Of a DNA stretch of 64,000 nucleotides, positions 32,545 through 43,231 are shown piece after piece. Source of the stretch: Desmodus rotundus (Eukaryota; Chordata; Mammalia; Chiroptera; Phyllostomidae); assembly GCF_022682495.2 (NCBI RefSeq), contig NC_071392.1, positions 134,539,318 to 134,603,317 on the forward strand, in the 5' to 3' direction. The position numbers and the translations under genes are program-made. The stretch's first letter is position 1; every line of letters begins with the position of its first letter. The notes beneath the pieces are model-generated. The model worked only from the letters and a program-made list of their open reading frames with translations. It did no database searches and had not been told where the DNA came from.

Positions 32545-34290
32545 TATTTTTATTGATTATGCTATTACAGTTTTTTTCAATTTCCTCCCTTTATTCCCCT
32601 TCACCCTGCTCCTCCAACCCTCCAGCATTCTTCCCCCATTAGTTCATGTCCATGGATTGTACATGTATTTTCTTTGAGTCCTCTTTTCCTATACCAATTT
32701 TTTATTTCTCCCAATCTACTTTGTGCCTGCTAATTATACTTCTTCTTCCTTGTACCTTTTCCCCACTATTCTTTCCTTCCCCCTCCCCACTGAAATCCCT
32801 CCATGTAATGTCCATTTCTCTGATTCTGTTCCTATTCTGGTTGTTTGCTTAGTTTTTGTTTTAATTGTTTTTCTTTTCTTTTAGATTCATTTTTGATAGT
32901 TGTGTGTTTGTTGTCATTTTACTGTTCATATTTTTGATCTTCTTTTTCTTAGATAAGTCCTTGTGACATTTCACATAATAAGGGCTTAGTGATGATGAAC
33001 TCTTTTAATTTGACCTTATCTGGGAAGCACTTTATCTGCCCTTCTTTTTTAAATGAAAGTTTTGCTGGATAGAGTAATCTTGGATATAGGTCCTTGCCTT
33101 TCATTACTTCAAATACTTCTTTGAAGCCCCTTCTTGCCTGTAAGGTTTCTGTTGAGAAATCAGCTGATAGTCTAATGGTTACCCCTTTGTAGGTAACAGT
33201 CTCCTTTCCTCTTGCTTCTTTTAAGATTCTTTGTCTTTAATCTTGGGTAACTTAATGATGATGTGGCTTGGTGTGTTCCTCTTTGGATTCAACTTCTTTG
33301 GGACTTTCTGGGCTTCCTGGAAGTCAATTTCTTTGACCAGATTGGGGAAGTTTTCCTTCATTATTTGTTCAAATACGTTTTCAATTTATTGCTGTTATTC
33401 TTTTCCTTCTGGCACCCCTATAATTCAGATATTGGAGTGTTTCAGGCTGTCCCAGAGGTTTGTAAGACTCTCTCTCTTTTTTGAATTCTTGTTTCTTCAT
33501 TTTGTTCCTGTTGGATGTTTATGTTTTCCTTTAGCTACAAATGATTGATTTGAGTCCTGGTTTCCTTCCTGTCACTGTTGGTTCCCTTATTATTTTGCTT
33601 TATTTTACTTTGGGTATCCTTCTTTTTTTTTTTTCATTTTTCAACCCAGCTCAATCATATGTTTGAGTGTTTTGATTACTAGAGCTTTAAATTCTGCATC
33701 AGGTAGGTTGGCAATCTCCTTATCACTTAGTTCTGAGGTTATGCTCTGTTCCTTCATTTGGGCCATATTTATTTGTCTTGGTGCAACAGATAGGTTGTAA
33801 GGGGGTGAGGCCTTAGGTATTCACCTGGGCAGGGCAACCCTCTTTGCTGCGCTGTGGTGCTGCCTGTGGGGGAGAGGCCAGAGAGGGAACAGTGCAACCC
33901 ACCTGCTCATCTCTAGTGCACTTTTCAACTGTCATGTGAAGCTGGGAGTATCTCCCATTGCAGCAGCCCCAGCTGTAGCCCACAGTCAGCTCTGAGTCTC
34001 AGATTTCCCCTTAAGTCAGCCCTTCCTGCACAGCCCACTGAGCTTGGCACCCTGCCCCACCCCCACAGTCTGCCACGTCCCATGGTTTTTCTGGGTTGGC
34101 TCGTGTAGTCCACCGCCTTACTGGTCTGGTTGTTCTGGATGATTTTTTTCTTTCATTCCTTGGTTGTTGGAGTTCCATGCAGTTTGATTTTCTGGTGCTT
34201 TTGGTTGTTTATTGATGTTAGATTGGTTGTTATCCTCCTTTTGGTTGTGCGAAGAAGGGAAGGGTTTCTACCTAAGCCTCCATCTTGGCC
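32545..34290 (-). mobile_element. HAL1-like (half-L1) element, copy 2
   Basis: It has the same architecture and ends as copies 1 and 3. The sense start is 'ccaagatggaggcttaggta' at ~34290, a GC-richer 5'UTR precedes an ORF1-like region (about 33770-32950), and the 3' end is 'gtaatagcataatcaataaa' at ~32550. No ORF2 sequence lies between ORF1 and the tail. Stops and indels are frequent, so this is the most decayed of the three. No TSD was assigned. Confidence 0.78.
32950..33770 (-). pseudogene. HAL1-like ORF1, broken (copy 2)
   Basis: The sense frame begins 'atggcccaaatgaaggaaca' at ~33766. It has TGA in 'ctgggttgaaaaatg' (position equivalent to codon 45 of copy 3), TGA in 'aatatctgaattata' (~33425, equivalent to codon 117 of copy 3), and further TAA codons just after. 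The C-terminal ORF1 part is only recognisable as fragments. Confidence 0.7.
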
Positions 34291-34319
34291 TGAACTTTTT
34301 TTTTTAAGGAAAAAACACA

Positions 34320-34524
34320 TTTATTTATTTATTTATTTATTTTAGAGAGAGGAGAAAGGAGGGAGAAAGAGAGGGAGAGAAACATCAATGTATGGCTGTT
34401 TTTCACAGGCCCCCTACTGGGGACCTGGCCTGTGACCCAGGCATGTGCCCTGACTAGGATTCAAACTGGTGACCCTTTGGTTCACAGGCTGGTGCTCAAG
34501 CCACTGAACCACACCAGCCAGGGC
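34320..34524 (-). mobile_element. VES-type SINE
   Basis: The minus strand begins GCCCTGGCTGGTGTGGTTCA. The B-box-like region reads 'ggtcaccagtttgaatccta', with a TTTA-type tail on the low side (34320-34345). It lies directly beside the 5' end of HAL1-like copy 2. The TSD is unclear. Confidence 0.87.
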
Positions 34525-34539
34525 TGTGTTTCCTTTTTA

Positions 34540-35195
34540 TTCTAATTTTGTATCAATATGGTCATCACATTGATTGTATGACTTCTCAGATTTGTTTAAT
34601 TTGTAAATATTTGATGATTTATTTTGTTGTGTAGGCCATATAAATAATTGACAGCAATTATTTGAAATATTCTACTATTATAATAATTTTGTCAATGTTT
34701 CACTTTGGTTTCATCAATTTCCGCTTTATAAAAATCAAGGCTACTTTATTAGGTTCAGTCAAATTTAGAATTGTTATACCTTTTTGAAGATGTGGACATT
34801 TTCTCATGACATTCTGGCCTTCTCTGTCCCTTTTAATTCTTGTTTTATACAAGTTGATGTGGTGTGATTTTAACATAGTTTGTCCAGCCATTTTTTGTTA
34901 AATTATAGTTGACTGCACAGCTTATTTTTGTTTAATACTTACCTTGAAATCATTTTTCATCCTCTTTTTAACTTTTACATGCCTTTAGCTTAAGTTGACT
35001 CACAAACAATGTAGAGTTGGATTTTGTTTTTTGTTTTATTTCATCTTATAAGTTCTACTTGATTGATGAGTTACATCTGTTCTTGCATATTGTGATTATT
35101 GATAAGTTTGAATTTGACTATTTTCATCCTTATTTTTATTTCTATTTAATCCAATTTTATATGCTTTTCTTTCCTTCTTTAAAACTGATTAGATA
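34540..35195 (-). repeat. Probable old L1 fragment (L1M-like)
   Basis: Text such as 'gcatattgtgattattgataagtttgaatttgac' and 'gtagagttggattttg' resembles the antisense of the ORF1-ORF2 region of old mammalian L1. It is strongly diverged and the limits are approximate. Confidence 0.5.
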
Positions 35196-35199
35196 AAGT

Positions 35200-36260
35200 T
35201 ATATGATTCAATTTTTATTTCATTTTCCTTTCCCTCTATGGGTTTGGGATTTACATATTTATGTAATTTGCATATTTATTTGTTATTCTAATGAATTTTC
35301 AGTGATTTTAATAATATGTATGGAATATGACAATGTCCAAAGTCCAGCTCACATTTTGGGGGCACACAGATGAGTGGGTAGAGGAGAATACAGGGTATCA
35401 ATGGGTCATAGAAACCTCTGACTAGAGTCCAAGCATCAGGGACATACTGGTGTTTTCAAAAGTTGTGAAGGAGAAGAAGGAAGAGCAGAAAGTAGAGAGG
35501 CAAGAAGGGCAACCCAGGAAGCACAGAAGAGCGCAGAGCCTCAGAGATATAAATGTGTATTTATGCCTCCGAGCATGTTGGGGCACAGTGTATGAACTTT
35601 CCAGTGTGTGTGTTTGGGTGTGTTCACATGTGAATGTGTTCATGTGTGTCTGTGAGTGTGTGTATGTAAGCATGAGTTTGCATGAGTGTGTGTCTCTGTG
35701 TATGTGTTTGAGCACAAAAGTCAGGGAAAGACAGAGTGGAAAGTAAGCCAGAAAACACATCTGACAGTAAGCAAGGGTTCATTTTCACTCATTGCCAATG
35801 ATAGCAAAGTTTGATTGGAAAGAAGGCAATGAGGGGGCTGAGCAAATGAAGGCCATTCTTGCCATAGTCGAAGAAAATGTTAAAGGTAGGATCTGAACTG
35901 TGGGTTCCTTTCCAGAAAACCAGTGGATCTGAAATATAAGTAACTCCTGGTGGATGGGGAGGTCTGTTTTGAAGGTTGGCCCCAGAGTCCCTGAAGTGTG
36001 CAGTCCTGGCTGTGATGAACCTTGGTCGGAGAGCAGGTAGTTCTGTAATGCTTCATACATCAGGGGTTGCCTCCCACCTGGGAGAACTCAAAAGGAGGGT
36101 GCTACTGATGCCTATATGGTTAGACTCCTGTTCTGCCCTGTAAACAGTTTTTCCCTGTTGGACACATCCTATCATCCTGCCTGTCCTTCTAGAATTTCAG
36201 ATGCAGTCATCAAAACCTTTTAATTCTCTCCCTTTAGACTTCACTGCAGTCTCTAACTCA
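35200..36260. other. Unassigned, with degenerate TG-rich tract
   Basis: 35605-35715 is rich in TG/GTGT with interruptions, a decayed dinucleotide repeat. The rest shows no repeat family or exon that I can support. Confidence 0.5.
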
Positions 36261-36264
36261 CTTA

Positions 36265-36640
36265 AGCCTCCTGCTTCTGGTGGTAGTTCTCCTTTCCCAC
36301 TTAATCTCACATAGCTGCTAGCATTACTTGGCTGAGATACAGTCATTGCAGTGACTCTCCATTGTCTCCAGAACAAAGTACCTACTTCTGGTTATCCAAT
36401 CAGCTTTTTCCAAACATCCAGAATCTATCACGCTGATTTAATCTTTATATCCTGAGGGGAATCTCTGCACTCTGATGCACCTGGATCTTTGTTTATTAAG
36501 TTCCCTGAGCCTGGAAAGCTCTTATCTCCCTCATTTCCAATGATCACAAGAAACCATATTTGTCAAGATTTATCTCTACTGTTCCCTTTTGTGTGATCCC
36601 TTATCTGGGGTCATTGGTATGAATTCAGTGATATTCCTCT
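36265..36640 (+). repeat. Ancient L2 LINE fragment
   Basis: 'gactctccattgtctccagaacaaagt', 'cctggaaagctcttatctcc' and 'ctgttccc' follow the plus-strand L2 3' region (typical 'cctggaatgctcttcccc'). Diverged. No coding capacity. Confidence 0.6.
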
Positions 36641-36644
36641 TTAC

Positions 36645-37470
36645 ATCCTCCTTAAGTAAGAGGGAAGAATTTCTTCTACATTATTTTGCATGTGTCCTAT
36701 CTGGTCTTGAGTTATCTGTTGGAGGTTTATGTTATATATCTATTCCTCCAGCCAGATATTGTTTTGGCTCCTTGTTCTGCTTTTGGCTTGAGGCATGTGG
36801 AGAGGAACTTCTGCCTCTTTTGCACCTTTGCCTTCTGTCTTGCAGGGAGTCCACCTGTTGTTAGAGGGGGCAGGCAAGGTGGACATCCAATTTCCATTAA
36901 ACCAGGGCTATCAGAAGTGTCTAGTGCCTTAGTATTTTCAAACATAACCTTGTCTTTATATGTTTATAAGAAAATTCTAGACCTTCCTTTCTTTGTTCCT
37001 GATTTTGATGCCACCTAGAACCTTTGGGAGATATGTATTATGCCCTGGGTAGTTCCACAGTTGCCTATCTTTGGATCCAAATTAGACTCATATATCCATC
37101 TCCTTTCTTGGAATTACCATGTCATCCTAATATTAGGAAGGTCTGGGGCCTTAGGTTGCTTTGTACTTGAGCTGTCCTTTCTTGGTGCAGAACCCAATGC
37201 AATTTGGTTTTCTCATAATTATGGGAAAAGTAATTTATTATTCTCTAATCAAAACTATATAAAGAAATAGTCACTGTGTTCAGTTTATATACAAATACTA
37301 GTTGGTTCTGAACTGATCTTTTTTTATTCTTTATGTAAATTTGTTCTATTTTTACATATTAACTTGTTTTTATTTCAACTCATTTCTAAAGAATCATTAG
37401 GCATACTCATTAGAAGATAAAGTTTTTATTTAACTTTTCTTTGTGGAAGTATTCAAACATATACAAATAG
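36645..37470. other. No recognised feature
   Basis: Frames at 36589-36864 and 36686-37018 overlap in different frames, show no domain and lack exon-like context. I see no gene here. Confidence 0.45.
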
Positions 37471-37484
37471 AGAAAACCCATTTT

Positions 37485-37837
37485 ATTTTTTCTTCTTTTT
37501 AAAAATTGTTGTTTAATTACAGCTGTCCTAATTTTTCCCCTGCCCTGCCCAGCTCCCACTCCCTCAGTCAATCCCCAACCTCTTGTCCATTACTGTGGGC
37601 CTTTTATACATGTTCCTTGACTGGGTACTTCCCCTTCTTTCTCCCATGTTCTCTCACACCCCTTCCTTCTGGTCACTGCCAATTTGTTCCTTATTTCCAT
37701 GTCTCTGGTCCTATTTTGCTTGTTTGTTTGTTTTGTTCATTAAGTTCAACGTATAGGTGAGATTATATGGCATTTGGCTTTTGCTGACTGGATTACTTCA
37801 CTTAGCACAAAGAAAGAAGGAACTCCTACCCTTCACA
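37485..37837 (-). mobile_element. Short L1 with 5' inversion
   Basis: 37490-37808 is minus-strand 3'UTR and ORF2 end. 37809-37837 ('agaaagaaggaactcctacc') is the adjoining upstream L1 sequence in plus orientation, a twin-priming inversion. The possible TSD is agaaaacccatttt (37471-37484) and agaaaaccactttt (37838-37851), 12 of 14 matching. Confidence 0.8.
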
Positions 37838-37851
37838 AGAAAACCACTTTT

Positions 37852-38350
37852 CTTATCACACAGCTTCATCACTCATCCACCAGATTTTTCTGAAGCTAAT
37901 CAGAGATATCTTTTTATCTGTAAATATTTTGACATGTTTCTAACAGATAAGACAGCTTAAAATGCCCCCCACAATACCATACTTAACTATATTAACAAAT
38001 TCTATATATTAAATGTAAGTTTCTTACAATATGAGGCTGTGACACTCTTCTCACTAATATGGGTACAGTTGCTAGAATCTTACACACAGAAGTTGTTCAG
38101 CTCTCTATTGATTAATTGATTAATCATTTATATTATGCTTGGAACATTGTATTTCTGGGTTATCACCAAACTTGTAGGTAACCCTGTCTTGTGATGATTT
38201 CTTCTTACTCAGCTCATGACAGATAGCTTTTAAAAGTCCTCACAACTCATGGACTCTGTTCTAACACACAGTAGCAGTCAAGGAAACCAACCCTGAAGTC
38301 ATATTGATAGCGACAGTAATGTACCAATACCATTCCACTCTTGTAGGCTT
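37852..38350. other. No recognised feature
   Basis: AT-rich. No gene or repeat is recognised. Confidence 0.5.
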
Positions 38351-38354
38351 GATC

Positions 38355-38510
38355 AAATTGTTTAACTTTTCTACATTCAGTTTCCTTACTGGAATAAATG
38401 AAGCCAAGAATCCTGTCTACCACCTAGGGCTTTTGTGTAGACTAAATGAAATATCAAAACACAAGGCATCAATGAGTACCTAGTAAATGTTCAATAAATA
38501 TCCTCCATGC
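38355..38510 (+). repeat. MIR SINE remnant
   Basis: The order 'cagtttccttactggaataaatg', 'tctaccacctagggcttttgtg', 'agactaaatgaaata' and 'gtaaatgttcaataaat' matches the 3' half of mammalian MIR. Diverged, without TSD. Confidence 0.65.
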
Positions 38511-39182
38511 TCATTATTCATGTCTGCAAAATCTTACTTTATTCTTTTTTTACTTGAAATTCTGGAAAAAGATTGAAAATGACAACTAGCATATTATAAA
38601 ATGACCTAGGACAATTTAGAACAATGGAGGGGTATTTATACCTTAAGTCAGCACTCAATAAACATCTGTAGAAGTCAATGACATTGTATGTTCTCCAAGT
38701 ATCTTGTGGAAGAAATGGGAGTCCTGCTGGCATATGGTCTTGATAAACTTCCTTAAGCCCCAAAGATCTTTTCAAAAACTCTTTTTAAAAAAATATATTT
38801 ATTGATTATGCTATTACAGTTGTCCCATTCCCCCCCCCCACTCCACTCCATCCTGCCCACCCCCTCCCTCCCAAATTCCCCCCCAATAGTTCATGTCCAT
38901 GGGTCATACTTATAAGTTCTTTGGCTTCTACATTTCCTACACTATTCTTACCCTCCCCCTGTCTATTTTCCACCTATCATCTATGCTACTTATTCTCTGT
39001 ACCTTTCCCCCCTCTCCCCCTCCCACTCCCCTGTTGAAAACCCTCCATGTGATCTCCATTTCTGTGGTTCTGTTTCTGTTCTAGTTGTTTGTTTAGTTTG
39101 CTTTTGTTTTGGTTTTAGGTGTGGTCGTTAATAACTGAGTTTGCTGTCATTTTTACTGTTCCTATTTTTTATCTTCTTTTTC

Positions 39183-40022
39183 TTAGGTAAGTCCCTTAAA
39201 CATTTCATATAATAAGGGCTTGGTGATGATGAACTTCTTTAACTTGACCTTATCTGAGAAGCACTTTATCTTCCCTTCCATTCTAAATGATAGCTTTGCT
39301 GGATACAGTAATCTTGGATGTAGGTCCTTGACTTTCATGACTTGGAGTACTTCTTGCCAGCCCCTTCTTGCCTGTAAGGTCTCTTTGGAGAAGTCAGCTG
39401 ACAGTCTTATGGGAAGTCCTTTGTAGGTAACTGTGTCCTTTTCTCTTGCTGCTTCTAAGATTCTCTCCTTCTGTGTAATCTTGGGGAATGTAATTATGAT
39501 GTGCCTTGGTGTATTCCTCCTTGGGTCCAGCTTCTTTGGGACTCTCTGAGCTTCCTGGACTTCCTGGAAGTCTATTTCCTTTGCCAGATTAGGGAAGTTC
39601 TCCTTCATTATTTGTTCAAATAAGTTTTCAATTTTTTGTTCTTCCTCTTCTCCTTCTGGCACCCCTATAATTCAGATGTTGGAATGTTTCCAGATGTCCT
39701 GGAGGTTCCTAAGCCTCTCCTCATTTTTCCGAATTCTTGTTTCTTCATTCTTTTCTGGTTGGATGTTTCTTTCTTTCTTCTGGTCCACACCATTGATTTG
39801 AGTCCCAGTTTCCTTCGCATCACTATTGGTTCCCTGTACATTTTCCTTTGTTTCTCTTAGCATAGGCTTCATTTTTACATCTACTTTTCAAACAAATTCA
39901 AGCAATTCTGTGAGCATCTTGATAACCAGTGTTTTGAACCGTGCATCCAATAGGTTGGCTATCTCTTCCTCGCTTAGTTGTATTTTTCTTGGAGCTTTGA
40001 AGTGTTCTGTCATTTGGGCCAT
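39183..40022 (-). pseudogene. HAL1-like ORF1, two in-frame TGAs (copy 3)
   Basis: From the ATG at 40022 the frame runs 279 codons to 39183 with TGA at codon 45 (39890-39888, 'gtttgaaaa') and codon 117 (39674-39672, 'atctgaatt'). There is no frameshift. The N-terminus is charged and helix-rich. After codon 117 the RRM-like and C-terminal domains are open (IENLFEQIMKENFPNL, TPRHIIITFPKITQKERIL, ADFSKETLQARRGW, LHPRLLYPAKLSFRMEG, ending MFKGLT). It is clearly homologous to L1 ORF1 of copies A, I and O but is a separate lineage. Both stops look like CGA-to-TGA (CpG) changes. Confidence 0.88.
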
Positions 40023-40757
40023 GTTTTTTTTTTTTTTTTTATCTTTGCGCGTCTGTTACTTATAGGGGCTGAGCCTTAGGTGTTCTGGGGGGAGGGGCGG
40101 GGTAACACTGGTCGCTGAGCTGTGATGCTGTACGTGGGGGAGGGGCTGAGAGGGAGCAATGGCGCCCACTCCACTCTCCACTGGATTTCAATCTTTCACT
40201 CCGCTACCCACAATCAAACTGGGCCCCTCTGGTGCTGGTTCCCAAGTAGGTGGGCTTGTGCATGCTCTAGGCCCCTGTGGCTCTCTCCTGTGAGGCTGGG
40301 AGTTTCTCCTGCTGCAGCCCCAACCCCCACAGGCATTTTCAATCAGAGGTCTGAGGCTTTATTTCCCCGCGCTGGATTCCTGGGTTACTGGGTCTGCTTC
40401 GCTCCCTGACATTTGTCCGGTTTATCTGTGCGCAAATGTGGGGCCGCGGGGTGCTACCCACCACTCTGCTTGCCCCGTTCTTCGCCACTCTGAGTCCGGC
40501 ACTCTCAGTTTATCTGTGCGCAAATGTGGGGCCGAAGGGTCTGCTGCTGGTCAGACTGCCTGCCCCATTTGTTTCACACTCCTCCAGTCTCGGTCCCACC
40601 ACAGCAACGTGAGTCCTCTCCGCCCCTCCTACCAGTCTGGATGAATGTTTATTTTTTATTTCCTTGGTGTTGGACTTCCTTGCTGTTCGATTTTCCATCT
40701 GTTCTGGTTGTGTGAGGAGGTGCAGTGTGTCTACCTACGCCACTATCTTGGTTCTCT
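40023..40757 (-). promoter_or_regulatory. HAL1-like copy 3 5'UTR
   Basis: A GC-rich region in an AT-rich window, with a repeated 'tttatctgtgcgcaaatgtggggccg' motif (plus strand, 40422-40445 and 40507-40533). By analogy with L1 it should hold an internal promoter. That is inference. Confidence 0.55.
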
Positions 40758-40769
40758 AAAAACTCTTTA

Positions 40770-41147
40770 CGCTATTGCCCCAAGCCATATTCTTCCAGAA
40801 AGCTCCCTGAAAGCAATTTCTTTAATCAGATCACTACGTGTGACCCCAAAGTAACAACACACCAAGGTATCTATGAAACTCTCAGAAGCCATACTTGTTC
40901 TTCCTGCTCTGACCAAAGAAGATTTCATGGCATATTTAAGATAAGAGAAGAGATTTTCAGAAACCTACATTTGAATCCATGGCACAGTGAAAGAGGCAGG
41001 AGGCATCAGGCTCATTTCCAGATTTCCATCTGTCTCCAATTGTCTAGATTTATATCCAACCAGTGGGACAGTTTATGTAAAAGTTGGTAGTATGACTTGG
41101 GTTCCACACAGAATGATAAAAACATGGTATAAGCCTGATGTCTTTAC
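40770..41147. other. No recognised feature
   Basis: The plus-strand frame 40725-41090 starts inside the HAL1 5'UTR and has no recognisable domain. I see no gene. Confidence 0.5.
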
Positions 41148-41162
41148 TTTTCATGAAGTCTT

Positions 41163-41370
41163 TTTTTAAGAAGATTTTATTTACTTATTCTTAGAGAGAG
41201 GGGAAAGGAGGAAGAGAGGGAGAGAAAAATCAATGTGTGGTTGCCTCTCACACACCCCCTACTGGGGACCTGGCCCACAGCCCAGGCATGTGTACTGACT
41301 GGGAATTGAACTGGCAACTATTTGGTTCATAGGCTGGCACTCAATCCACTGAAATACACCAGCCAGGGCT
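41163..41370 (-). mobile_element. VES-type SINE with 15-bp TSD
   Basis: The minus strand starts AGCCCTGGCTGGTGTATTTC and has the B-box-like 'gttgccagttcaattccca', followed by 'accacacattgatttttctc' and an A-rich tail. A perfect 15-bp TSD, ttttcatgaagtctt, lies at 41148-41162 and 41373-41387. Confidence 0.93.
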
Positions 41371-41387
41371 ATTTTTCATGAAGTCTT

Positions 41388-42367
41388 GTTGGGGGGAAAG
41401 GACGTTTACTTGAGTCCAAAATCCTGGAGCTATAAGGGTCCTAATGGATAAATACTCAGTTCTTTCAAACAAGAGCAGATGGTAAGCAATGACAATCCCT
41501 CCACCATTTTTTCACATTCTTTTATAAATTAGTCAAACTGTCATCTACTCACCAGTAAGTTCTGGAATTGAGAGGTATGGAACGATCTCTCTGCAAATGA
41601 TGACAGTGTTCCTATGAAATATTTTTGCTCTTAATACACATCAAGTCAAATAAATTGATAAGCTGCTGATGGAGCTAGAGTATAACAAGACTCACTAAAT
41701 CAAAGACCAAGCAGATTCATGATTATTACTCTTGTAACATGTATAGTCAGATATAAGCTGCAATAATGCTGTGCAATAAACATTATCAGAATCTAAGCAA
41801 TAATATATATTTTTTTTTATCGTGGGACTGCAGATCAGTGAGACTAACATAGTTTCAAGCTGTTGTTGGGTTCTGGTTTCTTGCATCTGGGATCAATGAT
41901 GACCTAAGGCATAGTGTTCTCATGATTGTTGCAGAAGTTCAAGAAGGGTGAGAGGAACATGTAATGTCTCTAAAAGTCTGGACTCTGAACATGCCCACTG
42001 TCACTTCTGCCCCATTTTATTGGCCAAAGCACTTCATGTGGCCAAGTGTGATACCCATTGGGTGAGAAAGTAAAGTCCATTTTAGTACAATGGTAGGAAG
42101 GAAATAAGAGTTGTGAACAGAGAATACAATTCACCACAAAGGGTAACTAAACAATATTAGCACAGCAGGGTCAAAGTACCACTTATTTTCTTGGCAGCCT
42201 GGTTGCTTCACACAGTCTAGTCAAATGGTTCACAATGGAGATTGTGAGTTAAAAATTTTAATTCAAGCAGCCTGAGGTACATACTAGGCTTGTGAATTCT
42301 GAAAAACTTCCTCAGGAAATTATTTTGCTCTGAGTGCCACACCCAGATCCCTAGGTATAAACCATAC
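41388..42367. other. No recognised feature
   Basis: About 1 kb of apparently unique AT-rich sequence. No exon, RNA gene or repeat is recognised. Confidence 0.5.
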
Positions 42368-42384
42368 ACCAGCTAGGCATTTTT

Positions 42385-42861
42385 AAAAAAATTATATTGT
42401 TATTCAATTACAGTTGTGTGCCTTTTCTCCCCATCCCTCCACCCCACCCCAGCCGAACCCCCCTCCCTCCCCCATCTCCACCCTCCCCCTTGATTTGGTC
42501 CATGTGTCCTTTAAAGTAGTTCCTGTAATCCCCTCTCCTCACTGTCCCCTCCCTACTCCCCCCTGCCCATTGTTAGATTGTTCTTAACTTCAATGTCTCT
42601 GGTTATATTTTGTTTCCTTTTTTCTTCTATTTATTATGTTCCAGTTAAAGGTGAGATCATATGGTATTTGTCCCTCACCATCTGGCTTATTTCACTTAAC
42701 ATACTGCTCTCCAGTTCCATCCATGCTGTTGCAAAGGGTATAAGCTCCTTCTTTCTCTCTGCTGCATAGAATTCCATTGTGTAAATATACCATAGTTTTT
42801 GGATCCACTCATTTGCTGATGGGCACTTAGGTTGTTTCCAGTACTTGGCTATTGTAAATTG
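42385..42861 (-). mobile_element. 5'-truncated L1 with 17-bp TSD
   Basis: The 3'UTR and ORF2 end in reverse orientation. A perfect 17-bp TSD, accagctaggcattttt, lies at 42368-42384 and 42862-42878. The 5' truncation falls in the ORF2 C-terminus. Confidence 0.93.
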
Positions 42862-42990
42862 ACCAGCTAGGCATTTTTATGGCATACAAATCTACTATAT
42901 ATTGTTGAATACAAGAAAGTATGAGACATCAAAAATTTTCATAGGTGACAGAGTGTTGACTTTTCTGTACTTGAAAGTGATAAAAATTTT

Positions 42991-43214
42991 ACTTAGCATA
43001 ATGCTCTCCAGTTCCATCCCTGCTGTCCCAAAGGGTAGGAGCTCCTTCTTTCTGCTGTGTAGTATTCCATTGTGTAAATGTACCACAGTTTTTTGATCCA
43101 CTCATTAACTAATGGGCACTTATGTTGCTTCCATCACTGGGGTGTAGTGGGGTAAAAAATGGAGACAACTGCATTTGTACAAAAACAAATAAACAAACAA
43201 ATAAACATGCATAA
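42991..43214 (+). mobile_element. Short L1 with 5' inversion
   Basis: 42991-43130 is the ORF2 end in minus orientation. 43137-43214 is the L1 3' terminus ('ggagacaactgcatttgtac' and A-rich tail) in plus orientation. Almost all of the 3'UTR between them is absent. The imperfect TSD is aaagtgataaaaatttt (42974-42990) and aaagtgatataatttt (43215-43230). Confidence 0.82.
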
Positions 43215-43231
43215 AAAGTGATATAATTTTC

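Larger units (their letters stand above)
38785..40757 (-). mobile_element. HAL1-like (half-L1) element, copy 3
   Basis: This is the best preserved of the three. A perfect 11-bp TSD, aaaaactcttt (38774-38784 and 40758-40768), defines the ends. Sense order is: start 'ccaagatagtggcgtaggta', a GC- and CpG-rich 5'UTR of ~735 bp (40757-40023), ORF1 (40022-39183), a 3'UTR of ~400 bp, and the terminus 'gacaactgtaatagcataat' with an A-rich tail. There is no ORF2, so mobilisation must have used L1 enzymes in trans. The ~1.97 kb length is set by both TSDs and therefore is complete. Confidence 0.9.

Noticed and set aside
35605..35715. TG-rich tract as a possible regulatory or Z-DNA element
   Set aside because: It is an interrupted decayed microsatellite with nothing to support a function.
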